Positions 1-11,680 of a stretch of 64,000 nucleotides of DNA are shown piece by piece. This stretch comes from Rhizophagus clarus (Eukaryota > Glomeromycota > Glomeromycetes > Glomerales > Glomeraceae). Both the position numbers and the translations under genes were made by a program. The notes under the pieces are model-generated. The model saw nothing but the letters and a program-made list of their open reading frames with translations. It was not told the origin of the DNA and did no database searches. Each line of letters begins with the position of its first letter. The stretch's first letter is position 1. The stretch spans positions 124,001-188,000 of the forward strand of contig BLAL01000037.1 of the NCBI GenBank assembly GCA_015698045.1, given 5' to 3'.

Positions 1-647
1 AAATGTTGTTTTCTATATTAAATTTCTGATGTAAAAAACGTTTCGCAACATTTTTTACAAGTTTCACAAAAATAACATTGCGAAACGTTATTTTTTTATA
101 TCAAATGTTTATGTAAAAAACGTTTCGCAACGTTTTTTACAATGTTCGCAAAAATAACGTTGTGAATCGTTATTTTTCATAATAAATTGTTTATGTAAAA
201 AACGTTTCGCAACGTTTTTTACAAGTTCCGCAAAAATAACGTTGCGAAACGTTATTTTTTTTATCAAATCGTTTATGTAAAAAACATTTCACAACGTTTT
301 TTACAAGTTTCGCAAAAATAATGTTGCGAAACGTTATTTTTTATCAAATCGTTTATGTAAAAAATGTTTCGCAACATTTTTTACAAGTTCCGCAAAAATA
401 ACGTTACAAAACGTTATTTTTTATATCAAACGTTTATGTAAAAAACGTTTCGCAACGTTTTTTTTAACTACATTATTTACGTTTTTCTTATAAAAAAAAA
501 CGTTTTTATTATTGGTAAATCGGTTTGGTAAATCGCAAAACCGATACTGAAACCGAAAGTTTCAGTTCGATAAATCATAAAACTGAAACCGCTCTGATAC
601 TGAAACTGGTCAGTACGGTTCGGTAATGACCGAAACCGATCAGAACC
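1..647. mobile_element. Palindrome-array element, left end outside window
   Basis: Positions 1-470 hold about six ~83-bp units, each carrying two near-palindromes built on AACGTTTCGCAACGTT and its reverse complement. The right part (about 510-647) has short GGTTTCGG/CCGAAACC-like inverted motifs and ends in CAGAACCCTA. The end resembles a hAT-type terminus (reverse complement TAGGGTTCTG), but the partner terminus and duplication are outside the window. Immediately to the right (after about 648) a decayed Tnp2 transposase resumes, so the element seems to be inserted in that gene. It is related in internal repeats to the elements at 1013 and 11681 but has different ends. Confidence 0.6.
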
Positions 648-1004
648 CTAGCGACAAGGACCAAGATCTTTAATACAATCTCCTATGTGTAATAAGTAAT
701 AAAAAGAAATTAAATATGCTGGCAATCTTTCACCTTCTAACCCGTATGAACTATGATTATAAATAGTCATGTTATTAATGTAAAAAAAAAAAAATAAGAA
801 AAATAAAGTTACCTTGCGTAATGGTTATAAAATTGTATTAATAAATTTCAGATTTTATCTAAATCTTCAAGATCTATTCAAGGTTGAATATATAACTGAA
901 CAGCTTTAACAAAATTTGACCATCCTGAAAAATGACTATTATTTTAAATTATTTTAATAAGCTTTCCATAATATTAATTTTTAATAATTAATCCTGCTTT
1001 ATTA

Positions 1005-1012
1005 CCTTTGTG
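1005..1012. repeat. Target-site duplication of copy 1, left
   Basis: CCTTTGTG, repeated exactly at 1725-1732 directly outside the terminal inverted repeats. Confidence 0.88.
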
Positions 1013-1724
1013 TAAGGATGGTGCCGCAAATAAGCAATTGCGGAATAATTGCGATTTACGGTATTGCGGAACATTGCGGATTTTTAAACCTAAATATCCG
1101 CAATTCTGCAATCCGCAATTGTCCGCAATTCCGCAAATATTCCGCAATTCCGCAAAGTACCGCAATTCAATTGCGGAATAATTGCGGAATTGCGGCACAT
1201 TTGCGGAATTGCGATACATTTGCGAAATTGCAATTTCGCTAAAGCAATCCAAAAAACGTTGCGAAACATTTTTTTAATTAAAATATACTTTGAAAAAACG
1301 TTTCGCAACGTTTTTTCTTTAAATTAATTAAAAAACTGTTGCGAAACGCTTTTTATTAATTAAAATACTTTGAAAAAATGTTTTGCAACGTTTTTTCTTT
1401 AAATTAATTAAAAAACGTTGCGAAACGCTTTTTATTAATTAAAATACTTTGAAAAAACATTTCGTAACGTTTTTTCGTTAAATTAATTAAAAAAACGTTG
1501 CAAAACGTTTTTTTTAATTAAAATACTTTGAAAAAATGTTTCACAACGTTTTTTCGTTAAATTAATTAAAAAAAACGTTGCGTAAACGTTTTTTTTATTA
1601 AATCGGTTCGGTAAACTGCCAAAACTGATCAGGTGAATTGCGGAATTGCAGTTTACTAACCGCAATTCAACTCCAAAATCTGCAATATTGCGGATTTGAT
1701 AAATCAATTGCGGCACCATCCTTA
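1013..1724. mobile_element. hAT-like non-autonomous element, copy 1 (712 bp)
   Basis: The ends are inverted repeats beginning TAAGGATGGTGCCGCAA and finishing TTGCGGCACCATCCTTA. An 8-bp direct duplication CCTTTGTG flanks it at 1005-1012 and 1725-1732; 8 bp is the hAT-superfamily length. Inside, the left arm (to about 1245) and the right arm (from about 1630) are packed with TTGCGG/CCGCAA motifs. The middle is 4.5 units of a ~79-bp repeat, each with two AACGTTGCGAAACGTT-type near-palindromes. No transposase is encoded; short open frames across it are repeat artefacts. It is inserted in the Tnp2 pseudogene. Confidence 0.88.
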
Positions 1725-1732
1725 CCTTTGTG
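1725..1732. repeat. Target-site duplication of copy 1, right
   Basis: CCTTTGTG, partner of 1005-1012. The duplicated octamer lies within the decayed transposase coding sequence. Confidence 0.88.
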
Positions 1733-3727
1733 GCAACCTTCCTTTTAACAATGGTAAAGAAAACAAAATAATTCAATTTGCCCATTTCACAGCTTTGAAT
1801 CCAGCTGAATGTTTAACAATATTGTGTGAAGGACGTCCAATATCAGATGGCATATTAGATCTATTTTTTTCTATGATTTCACCAATTTTAACCCATGTTT
1901 TAGAACTTATTGTATAATTATTTGAATTTCGTTCATCATTTTTTGGATAGAATTTTTCTATCCAAATATGAGGTGCGATATTTTCAAAAAAAAGGTGTAT
2001 TATATCCACTGAGAATGAACGAGGAAATTTTAAAGAAGATAATTCAAATAATATACTCTTTCCTTTAACTTCTATTTTTTTTATTAAACAAGATTTTAAA
2101 ATTACAGAAAAATATTAATCTTATTAAGAATTTATTATAAATATCAAACCAACTACAGTTACGTATGTGAGTTTCTCTATGATCTCCTTTCAGATGTTCA
2201 ATTTCATTTGTGCTGATCAGCATCTCATTATGTGTTCAGATTGACAATTGTTTAGGATCAATGCCCTGTTGTAATGGATAATATACATGCCTATTCATTT
2301 TATTTAAAGTTCCTTGAAGATTACAGAATCTGCAACCCGAATATGAATTATGTCCTGTTAAACATAAAACTTTTGAAAGGGCAGGTAGATCCCCAGTCTA
2401 AGCCAATATGTGAGCACGCAAAGTAAAGTTTTCTTTTTTATTTCCATCATAGCATGATATTCCATCTGTATATGTAAAAACATAATCAATAACATTTTAT
2501 TAATTATTATTTTTCATGTTATTTTAATGTACCTTGTAACATTTTCATTTCTTGGATTAATGGATAAAGAAATGAATTAAAATCTTGAGGTTGTTTCGGC
2601 CCTGAGATTATTAATGTTACCATTAAATTTTCTTTTTTTACCCTTAATTCTTGAGGCAAATTATTATTTATAAAAAGGAACACCCAACAATCATCAGTTT
2701 TTTGTCGAAATATTTGATAACTGTCACAAGATGCAGTAAAGGCTATATCCCTAGAATCAGGAAAATAGCCATCATCTAATAGTTCCTTATATATCTGCCC
2801 ATCAAAAATATCACCTATATCCCCATGAACAAGGTTTCCTATATTATTAGTATAGTTATACCTATATAATAACTCTTCGGATCTTTTAGAGTTTTTAAAT
2901 TGAAGCTTTAAGCGCTCAATTATAGAGATAAAAGGTAAATTTTTTCTTGATTTGCCGTTACTATAATATCGATCCTCTTTGCAAAATTTACACTTTCTTT
3001 CATTTTCTAAAACTCCTACAAAAGCACAACATGAATTGACGTACATATCATATATTTTTGGTTCAATTCCTACTATTGAACCAAGTATTTTTTTTATTTT
3101 ATTAAAGCTCATTTTATTTCTATTGAAAACTTCATATATATTATTAAATGCAGCTTCAGAAAAATTAAAATTTGATTTCATGTATAAAAGCCTTAATCCT
3201 TCAAGCAATTCATCAGAAATAATCATACTATTAAAAAATTTATCATTATTGTTAACAAATAGTTAATATATTTAAATACTATTAATAATTTATTTGGAGT
3301 TCACCTTCTTCGTTATCAGTATTAAAATTTACGTTATCAGCGTTATCAAATTCTGATTCATTTTGAGAATCAGAGATTGAATCGTTTTCATAATTATTGT
3401 TTTCTTCATTTTCAAAACCAAAATCATCATCAGTTTCTTCCAGATCTTTACTATCACTCATCTCCATATATGATCGTTCATTTTCTTCATTGTTATCACT
3501 TGTCTCCATGAACGATCGTTCATTTTCTTCTTCACGTAAGTTTCTTCATACGAATATTCCACTTCAGAATAATAAGGATTTTCTTCCAGATAAAGTCTTT
3601 GGTATTCATCTTCTAGAGTTTGTGCCCTTTCTTCTTCTAACAAGTGTCAAGCTACTGTTGTTCTATATACTGATCTTCCTTCACCATTTGATAAATTTAA
3701 ACAATATTTACATTTACACAGAGGCAT

Positions 3728-4742
3728 ATTTTTAATTACGAAAAATATATTTATTTAATGGTTTTGTTTTATTTAATAAAGTTTTTATTTTTTCGAAATG
3801 TATAATTACTTTGAATTCGATCTCTTTATATAATATATATTCGAATAAAATTATGGGCTGGGACCTGGGTTTCTTGGCTTAATTGACTTAACAGTCGTTC
3901 TGAAGGTATTGATTATATGTATCATCCGTCACAGAATAGTGGTATTTCAGGCTATGATATTACAGCCGCAATACCGCAATTCCATGCGATTTAGCTATGT
4001 TTCGCTTAATATAAGCCAAATTTCAGAAATAAATTTGAATATAATATTAGTATACTTTTATATATATTGGTTTATTTTTATTTTGTGACGGAAGTAAGAT
4101 CAGCCATGGTTGGGCTGAGTGGCGTGACTATGGCCAACTTTTGTGAATAATTTTAGTAACCTAGTTTTCCGCTATCATTAAATAACTTGGATATTTATTT
4201 GAACGTGTTTTTTTAATTGCATTTCTCTGTGAATTAAATTGTTAAGTAAAAAAAATAGTATAAAGTACAAATGTGAATTTTGTGTTGAATTTTGTGTTCA
4301 ATTTGTGTTGATAATATTGGTAAAAAATTTGTTAATTTTGGCCAAATTTCGTTATTTGTGTTGAATTTGTGTTGAACTTATGTTGATCTTAATTTATTAC
4401 ATTGTATGCATAGTTTCAAATTTATGATGACGCGCATGATTTTTTATTAAATTTGTGACGATTAAATTATGAAGTGCATAATTTTTTATAATAGTAATTA
4501 CATTTAAAAAAATGTAAAATGCAATGTAATAAGTGATTTTGATTTTCTTTGATTTTAACGCGATATCTATATTTAAAAACAATTAGACTACATATGCGCG
4601 AGGTCTTTTAATAATGATTCAACTATTCTAATTGCGAATTCAAAAAGGTATTTTATTCAAATTTTATTTATAAAGTGACATTTTATGTACAAACCTTTAA
4701 TTTGATTTTTAATTCATGAAAATGCCTCGCTAAGCTTGCCAA
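3728..4742. other. Gene-free flank of the Tnp2 remnant
   Basis: AT-rich sequence with no supported reading frame. The region 4220-4400 repeats GTGTTGAATTTGTG-like words. A GC-richer patch at about 3855-4135 (GGGCTGGGACCTGGG and GGTTGGGCTGAGTGGCGTGAC) may contain the terminal region of the Tnp2 element, but I could not identify a CACTA end. Confidence 0.35.
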
Positions 4743-5707
4743 CGTCGTTCACGATTAAGTAGACCTGAACTGGCACGCTGACATGATCTGATAATGGATC
4801 TGCTAATCGATGAACGAAGGAGGAGAAACCATGAGTACCATAGTGCTTATGGTAGGACACAAGTCGAAATTAGTTAAATAGGGTATCAATAGGGTATCAA
4901 TAGGTTATCAATCAGCTATCAATAGGCTACCCTATTGGTAGCCTATTAAACTTGCGCCATAATCCGTCACCAATCAGGCAGGCTGATTGATAACCTATTG
5001 ATAACCTATTGATACCCTATTGATACCCTATTTAATAAAAATACCAATAGGATACTAATAGGTTATCAATAAGTTATTAATCAGCTATCAATCAGCCTGC
5101 CCAATTGGTGATGGATTATGGCGCAAGTTCAATAGGCTACCAATAGGGTAGCTTATTGATAGCTGATTGATAACCTATTGATACTCTATTAATACCCTAT
5201 TTAACTAATTTTGACCTGTGGAAGTTGGATGGAATTCTGGAAGTCTGTCTCTTAAAGGTTCATATGCGTAATATTTTATATTATATGTTCTTTAAAAAAA
5301 AAATTCAAATTCAAATAATTTATTTATGTAAATTCAGAATAAATAACCAGTATAATACAAATTTTATGGGAAATCAATGCAGCCAAAAATTTAGAAATCT
5401 CGTAAGAGATTATAAAGTAGGTAAAAAAAAAACAATATAAATTGAATTTATTTGTCTTACCATTTTTTTTTTTTTTTGATATTTAGAATTTTTGCCTTTA
5501 CCGAAGTGGTGTCCCAGACAGATCCGGAAGGCGTCTATGGTCGCGTACTGAAGAAATGTATTATGACTTATTTAAAACCCGGTTTTGGGAGAAAGATGGT
5601 AATTATAATAAGAATTTCTATCTTTAATTTTTATATTCACATTCTAAATCTATTTAAAATTTTTAGAAACGGACCATGAGCGTAGGAGAAGAAGAAATCT
5701 TCCGTAG
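4743..5707 (+). pseudogene. SANT/trihelix-like DNA-binding protein gene, disrupted
   Basis: Fragments in order: RRSRLSRPELAR, then DERRRRNHEYHSAYGR (exon 1, to about 4857); after a 363-bp insertion SWMEFWKSVS; an intron; then NQYNTNFMGNQCSQKFRN with LVRDYK (5336-5419). Two further exons carry YRSGVPDRSGRRLW, EEMYYDLFKTRFWEKD and DETDHERRRRRNLP, ending in TAG at 5705. GT-AG boundaries at 5420, 5600 and 5666 join in frame. The W-x(n)-F-W and QKFRNLVRDYK spacing resembles Myb/SANT-like trihelix proteins that are often amplified in these genomes. Two in-frame stops (TGA after LAR, TAA after KSVS) look like single C-to-T or G-to-A changes of Trp and Gln codons. Function in vivo is unlikely. Confidence 0.6.
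4858..5220. mobile_element. Foldback (long inverted repeat) element, 363 bp
   Basis: The two halves are imperfect reverse complements around about 5038. Ends read CACAAGTCGAAATTAG and CTAATTTTGACCTGTG. Both arms are built from short repeats GGTATCAATA, GGTTATCAATCAGC and CCTATTGATAACC, with a shared internal TTGCGCCATAATCC block. No coding capacity. It interrupts the SANT-like pseudogene between AYGR and MEFW. A clear target duplication was not found; at most GA is shared. Confidence 0.8.
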
Positions 5708-6404
5708 AAATATTTTTATGAGTAGCAAGGCCTACCAAAATTTGACTTGTTAATCGTTTTTTTTAAACAGTATTTTCTTTTAAAAATTATATTTTAATAA
5801 ATTTTTTTATTTTTTTTATATACACATACCTTTTTCCATTCTCCTTTTGAAATAATATACTATTCTCGTCTTTTCCAATTTATTTTGGCATGAATTTTTT
5901 TTTGCCTAAATCATATATGTACTGATATATATTAGTGTGATTAATAGCTTAGATATCGGGCTCTGGTAGTCTGAATAATATTACATATATCGGTATATAT
6001 ATATATATGGAAAATAAAATAAAATTATATTCATAGTATAATATATTGATTTAATATACCGTATCCATTATCTACAGTAAAATAATTAATAAGTTATAAA
6101 CGTATGAATTTAATATACCGTATCCATGGTTTGCAAACCGTATGCAACATACTGATATACAGTAAAAATATGTTTATACTATATACGTTATAAATGTATG
6201 AATTCAAAATACCGTATCATACAGTATATTCACTGTATACTTTATTACATTTTTTATTATTAGTATTTTGCGATACTGATATGCAGTATACAAAATTGCG
6301 AACAGTATCAATGATACGCATATACAGTATATAAACAGTATACATAATTTTTATAGGACAGATCAAATCGACTGAATTTTTTTTATGTTTAAGTGGGGCG
6401 GCCA
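5708..6404. other. Gene-free AT-rich stretch with TATA palindromes
   Basis: No coding signal. From about 5990 to 6350 there are repeated words such as ATACCGTATCC, GTATATACGTTATAA and CAGTATA in both orientations, giving many short hairpins. This looks like a decayed inverted-repeat element, but no ends could be set. Confidence 0.4.
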
Positions 6405-6690
6405 AATTTCTTTTTTTTTTTGAGTCAGCAAAATTTTTTTTTCTTTAGTCTAACTGTGATTGAACTTAGTTTGATTGGGATCGAACAGCATTCTGATTGT
6501 GGTCAAATATAAATTTTTTTTTTCTTTAGTTCGATTGGGGTCAAACATCATTCTGATTGTGGTCAGATGTAAATTTTTTTTTTCTTTAGTTTGATTGGAG
6601 TCAAATATCATTCTGATTGTGGTCAGATGTAAATTTTTTTTTCTTTAGTCCAACTGTGATTATACTTAGTTCGATTGGAACGACGTAATT
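6405..6690. repeat. Tandem repeat, ~61-bp unit
   Basis: Three central units contain ATTCTGATTGTGGTCA, a T-run and CTTTAGTT(C/T)GATTGG. Shorter related flanks (TTTAGTC(T/C)AACTGTGATT) stand at both sides in the same orientation. Units differ by a few substitutions. Confidence 0.75.
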
Positions 6691-7047
6691 TTTTTTATAT
6701 AATATATATAATATTCAATAATGTTTTTTTTATATTTTTTTTTATCATATAAATAATTTTTAATATAATTTTTTTTCTAAAAAAAAAATATATAATAAAG
6801 TTTTATAAAAATTCCGTATATCAGGAATTATTTTGTAATCACAATACATATTTTATTTTTAAAGAAACTTTTATATATAAAACCTACTAAAACACGATCT
6901 TTAGCCATGTCACATAAGAAATTGGTGTACTCAATATTAATGTAACATTTTTTTTAAGCAACATACTCACGAGAATCAACATTCATGTTTATAGTATTAG
7001 GAACTTATAAAATGTCTGATATGTATTTAATTGGTGCATGATATGTA
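6691..7047. other. Gene-free AT-rich spacer
   Basis: A/T runs and no open frame of note; nothing recognisable. Confidence 0.4.
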
Positions 7048-7463
7048 ATATGTTTCCTTAATATTAAAAAAAAATCACTACCCTTCATTCCTTACATTTT
7101 AAGTTCAGGCTCATTCAAAAAGTCAAAAAAAGAAGAAAGAAATGTTAGAATGATACGTTTCTTTACAGTAATATTAAAAAAGAACTTGTTCCTTACGTTT
7201 CAAGCTCAATTCATCCAAGTTCAACAGCCTAAATAAAAAGAAAGAAATGTTGGTACATTTCTTTAATATTAAAAAGAAATACCCTCCCCCCTCTATTCCT
7301 TACATTCCAAGTTCGGGTTTGTTCAAAAGTCCAGAAACCTAAAAAAAAGAAAGAAAGAAACGTTAGTACATTTCTTTAAAAATTAACAAAAAATCCTTCT
7401 CCCTTCCTCTATTCCTTACATTCCAAATCTGGGTTCGTCTAAAGGTTTAGTGAAAAAAAGAAG
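7048..7463. repeat. Tandem repeat, four ~100-113-bp units
   Basis: Units start near 7048, 7158, 7256 and 7369. Each has TTTCTTTAATATTAA followed by a pyrimidine tract, ATTCCTTACATT(C/T)(C/T)AAG, a TTC-rich segment and AAAAAGAAAGAAATGTTAG. Similarity between units is roughly 70-85 percent by eye. Confidence 0.7.
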
Positions 7464-8120
7464 TCCCGTTGTTCTACAAATGAGAGATCTGGCATTCTAA
7501 AAAAAAGAATAAATATAAAAGTAAATTTTATATTTAAACGATCTTTTTTTAAAGATTATCAATGATCAGTCGTGTGACTGTTGATCGATAGTACTTCTGA
7601 TCATTAAAATTTCGTACAAATATTGGTGCCTGATATCTCTTAGAAAACATATCAGTGACTAATAATTTAGATATCGGGGATCTCAATTTTTAGGTGTATT
7701 TTTGATGTGATAAATCAGGTACCCGATATGTAAAAATGTCTGATATATAATTGATTAGTCATCAATATATAAGTACCCAATATGTACCTGATAGAATCGA
7801 TTTTGACCAGTGATTGAGAATGAATTACAAAAACTGTAATTTTGAACATATCTATAAGACTAATATAACAAACAGATAAGCTTTTTTATTTAAATTTATA
7901 TTATAACTAATATGACATTTAATAAAGTATTCAGCATATCTTTAAATTTAAAATAAAAAATAAAATAAAATAAAAATCATAAATAATTATATTATAATAC
8001 CAAAATTCACATAAAATTTTAAATATTAAAAATAAAAAAAAAAATAAAAAAAAATTAAAAAATTTATTTACTTGTTTAAAATTTTATTATGAAACAACTT
8101 CAAATTTAATAGAAATAATA
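7464..8120. other. Gene-free spacer with repeated GATAT words
   Basis: 7600-7810 repeats words such as GATATCGGGGATC, TACCCGATATGT and TACCTGATA in both orientations, suggesting a decayed small inverted-repeat element. The rest is simple A/T sequence. Confidence 0.35.
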
Positions 8121-8124
8121 AGTA

Positions 8125-9465
8125 GAATTCTGCAAAAAATCTGATCTGATTATATCTGATCTAAATTTAATCTGTTCAGATTTGGATTAAATTATAGTAT
8201 TATAATCAGTGAATTAGATTCAGATTTCAAATTTAAATCTGAAATTCAGATTCAGATTTAAAATTATATAATCTAAATTTGTCAAATTGAATTCAGGTCA
8301 GATTTGCCAATAGAATTCCATATAAATTAGATCAGATCAAATATTATTAGATTTAAATCCAATCTGATAGATTCAGATCTATCAATTTTAAATCCAGATC
8401 TAATATCTAAATCTATATTTAAAATCTGAATTTGATCTGTAAATCCAAATTTAAGATTTGAATCTGATTTACATTTAATCTGAATCTAATCTGAATCTAA
8501 TTTAAATTTGTTTCAGGTCAAACTAAATTCAGGTTTAAAAATAAAAAATGTTTTGCAATGTTTTTTTATTAAATTAATCAAAAAAAAAAATTGCAAATCA
8601 TTTTTTTATTAAAAACACTTAGAAAAAAATGTTGCAAAACATTTTTTATATTAATTATAAACACTTTGAATAAACATTTCATGACGTTTATTATTAAATT
8701 AATTAAAAAAAAAGTTTAGCAACATTTTTCATTAACTTAATTAAAAAATATTACTAAATATTTTTTATTAAAAATACTTAAAAAAAATGTTGCAAAATGT
8801 TTTTATAAAAAAATGTTTTGCAACATTTTTTTATTAAATTAATCAAAAAAATATTATAAAACATTTTTATTAAAAATATCTAGTAAAAATGTTGCAAAAT
8901 GTTTTCATATTACAAACATTTTAAATAAATATTTCATAACGTTTATTTGTTAAACTAATTAAAAAAAATATTTTGCAACATTTTTTTATTAAAAACACTT
9001 AGAAAAAACATTTTGCAATATTTTTTATTAAATTAATTAAAAAAATATTGCAAAATATTTTTTTTATTAAAAATACTTTGAATAAATATTTTGCAATATT
9101 TATTTATTAAAAATACTTTGAATAAACATTTTACAATATTTATTTATTAAATTAATCAAAAAAAAAAAATGTTGCAAAATATTTTTTTTATTAAAGACAC
9201 TTTAAAAAAAAATATTTTAAAACATTTTTTTATTAAATTGTAATTCATAAATGAATCTTATGATCCAATTCAGATCTAGTAAATTTAATCTAGATTCAAT
9301 TTGACAGATTTAAATTATACAATTTCAAATTTAAATTTGAACTTTAGATTTAAATTTAAAATCTAAATCCAATTTACAGATTATATTATTATAATCTAAT
9401 TTGAATCTGACAAATCAAATCTGGATCAGATATGATCAAATCTGATTTTTGCAAAATCCTATCTG
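8125..9465. mobile_element. Old palindrome-array element with CpG decay
   Basis: The ends are inverted copies of TGCAAAAAATCTGATCTGAT (8131 side) and ATCAGATATGATCAAATC followed by TGATTTTTGCA (9420-9455). Next inward, both arms are built of AAATCTGAATCTGATTT-like words. The middle (8540-9235) holds about ten ~75-bp units with TGTTGCAAAATG near-palindromes in AT-rich spacers. These are the CGTTGCGAAACG units of the 1.0- and 11.7-kb elements with each CG changed to TG or CA. No coding capacity. Confidence 0.6.
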
Positions 9466-9870
9466 CCAAATTCAAATTGGATTATAAGATCTGTTTATTC
9501 AAAGCAGTATTATTTGTAAAATTGCAAAAAAATACTAAAACAGATAATTCTGGTATTTTATATATATGAAGTTGCAAAAAAAAATGCCAGAATAGATAGT
9601 AGTTCTAGTATTTTTTACATATTAAGTTACAAAAGAATGTCAAAACAGATAGTTCTAGCATTTTTTATATATGGAGTTGTAAAAAATAAATATTAGAACA
9701 GATAGTTTTAGCATTTTTATTTATAAAATTTCAAAAAAAAATTAAAATAGAATTGCAACCTATTAAATATACTAAAACAATATTATTTTACATTATTTTA
9801 TGAAAAAAATGCCAAAATCAGGTATTTTTTTGAATAATGCCATTTTTAATAGAAAAACATTGAATTATTT
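9466..9870. repeat. Tandem repeat, ~65-bp unit
   Basis: About five units share AGTTGCAAAAAAATGCCA, AACAGATAGTTCTAGCATTTT and TATATAT. Divergence increases towards 9800. Confidence 0.6.
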
Positions 9871-10490
9871 TTTAAATAAACAATTTTGAAAAAATATTAA
9901 ATCATTTTATTTTATTAAATAATTTAGAAAAAAACTGTTTAAAACAATTTTTAAAAAAAGTATTAAAATTGTTTTTGATTATTATAATGATTTTTAAAAG
10001 AAATATTAAAATCATCTTTTTATTAAATTGATTTTTAAAAAAAATGTAAAATTGTTTTTTTATTAAATAATTTTAAAAAAGCATAAATTATCTTTTTATT
10101 AAAATAATTTTAAAAAAAAATATTAAAAATCATTTTTTATTAGAATAATTTTTAAAAAAAATCTTAAAATTATTTTTTTTTATTAACCAATTTTTTTTAA
10201 AAAATATTAAAAATCATTTTTTTATTAAAATAAATTTTTAAAAAAAGATAAAATCATTTTTTATTAAAATAATTTTTAAAAAAAATGTAAAATCATTTTT
10301 TTTATTAAAACAACAATTTTAAAAAAGTATAAAATCATTTTTTTCATTAAAATAATTTTAAAAAAAAATGTAAAATCATTTTTTTTATTAAAACAATTTT
10401 TAAAAAACAGTTAAATATTATTTTTTTATTAAAACAATTTTTAAAAAAAAAAATGTTAAAATCATTTTTTTTTTTTTATTAAGTTATCTA
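9871..10490. repeat. Tandem AT-only repeat, ~45-55-bp unit
   Basis: More than ten degenerate units of the form TTTTTATTAAAATAATTTTTAAAAAAAATGTAAAATCATT, almost purely A/T and self-complementary in part. Confidence 0.65.
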
Positions 10491-11503
10491 AATATTTATT
10501 TTAAATTTGAATTTGATCAAATTTGAATCAAATTCAGATTGGATTCAAATCAAACTCAAATCAGATCCAGATTTTAAATTTAAGTTTACAAATCAAATTC
10601 AAATTTCAAATATATATTCAAATTTCAAATATGAATTTAAAATTGATAAATCTAAATTTATTTAAATCTGATAAATTTGATCTGATCTGATCTGTACAAA
10701 ACCTTATATGTAAGAATTTCAAATTGCATATTATATTACAATTAATTTTTGATATAATAAATTCTAAATTTTATATTTCAAATTTACTATAGAATTATAG
10801 TAAAAAATTTAAGTAATTTAATTGATTATTTTACTATAATAAGAGATTTTTGATTTATTTAATTGGTTAAATATTATGTATTAACAAAATCTATTTATCA
10901 AGAGTTTATTATATTAAAAGTTAATTGTATTTTAATAAATAAAAAACAATTAAAATTATATTTTATATATTTTATATATTTAAATTACTTGTTTTATATA
11001 ATTCTAATAATTTCTCATATTTTTAATTTTTTTCTATTTTTATAAAGAATAACCAGTAAAGCAACTTTAAATAATAAAAGTTTTAAATATATATACCTTT
11101 ATCTAGTTTTCAATTTAGATGTATTACATAAATTCTTAGCATTAGTTTATAAATTATTATTATTAATTTTTTGAAAATATTGTAAAATATATCTATTCTG
11201 ATAATTTTAATATTAAGTTTTAATACTTTTAAGTCCCTTTCTTTTTAATATAATAATATGTTTAATTTATATATGTATGTATTTTTACTAGTATTATATT
11301 AAAATAGAATATAATAATGGTTTTTTGATAAATTTTATAGAGATAACAAATAAATTATTTTAAATTATTTAAATTTTTTTCATTTATATTTTAATAATAC
11401 TTATTTTTAACTAAAAAATTATTGCTTTAACAATAATATTTGAATAATTTTTATAGGTAAACTAAAAATTAAACTGATTTATATAAATTTAATTTATGAT
11501 TTT
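10491..11503. other. Gene-free AT-rich stretch
   Basis: 10500-10690 repeats the AAATCTGAT/GATCTGATCTG words of the 8.1-9.5-kb element, ending GATCTGTACAAAACC, so it may be an outer arm of the same or a nested element. 10700-11500 has nothing recognisable; a 60-codon open frame at 10863 is low-complexity. Confidence 0.4.
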
Positions 11504-11672
11504 AAAATATAATTTTATATATAACAATGCCAATTGGGAGAAATCGAGGGGCATCTCGACATCTATGAAACGATCTAAACTTGAAAGCAACCTGAATAAT
11601 CGATATTCTGAAGATGCGGCAGACAATCGTTATGGGATCTCTAATTCCACTACTCAATCATCGCAATTTTCT

Positions 11673-11680
11673 CCTACTAC
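11673..11680. repeat. Target-site duplication of copy 2, left
   Basis: CCTACTAC, repeated at 12552-12559. Confidence 0.9.

Larger units (their letters stand above)
650..3727 (-). pseudogene. Decayed Tnp2-family (CACTA-like) transposase
   Basis: Read on the minus strand from an ATG at 3727, fragments follow the order of plant/fungal Tnp2 transposases (Transposase_21 family). First comes an N-terminal Cys motif (MPLCKCKYC, about 3690-3727), then a very acidic stretch (3282-3640). The longest open block (2519-3226, 235 aa) contains the family-typical PKIYDMYVNSCCAF, CKFCKEDRY, DCWVFLF and ISGPKQPQDFNSFLYPL. Beyond it lie LPALSKVLCLTGHNSYSGCRFC (about 2290-2400), pieces at 1770-2010, and a C-terminal GERLPAYLISFYYLLH (about 690-760). 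In-frame stops and frame changes break it repeatedly, and the element at 1013-1724 sits inside it. It is not expected to make active enzyme. Family assignment is firm; an intact source copy is not visible here. Confidence 0.8.

Noticed and set aside
1..480. CRISPR-like regular repeat array
   Set aside because: Repeats are palindromic units of ~83 bp without unique spacers, in a eukaryotic genome, and shared with transposon interiors.
974..1308. Several overlapping open frames giving NCGIAELRN-type proteins
   Set aside because: They are translations of TTGCGG/CCGCAA arms of the hAT-like element; the same frames appear at 11614-11938. Repeat artefact, not genes.
4858..5220. Foldback element as a hAT element with an 8-bp duplication
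   Set aside because: The 8 bases outside the two ends do not match; at most GA is shared, so superfamily left open.
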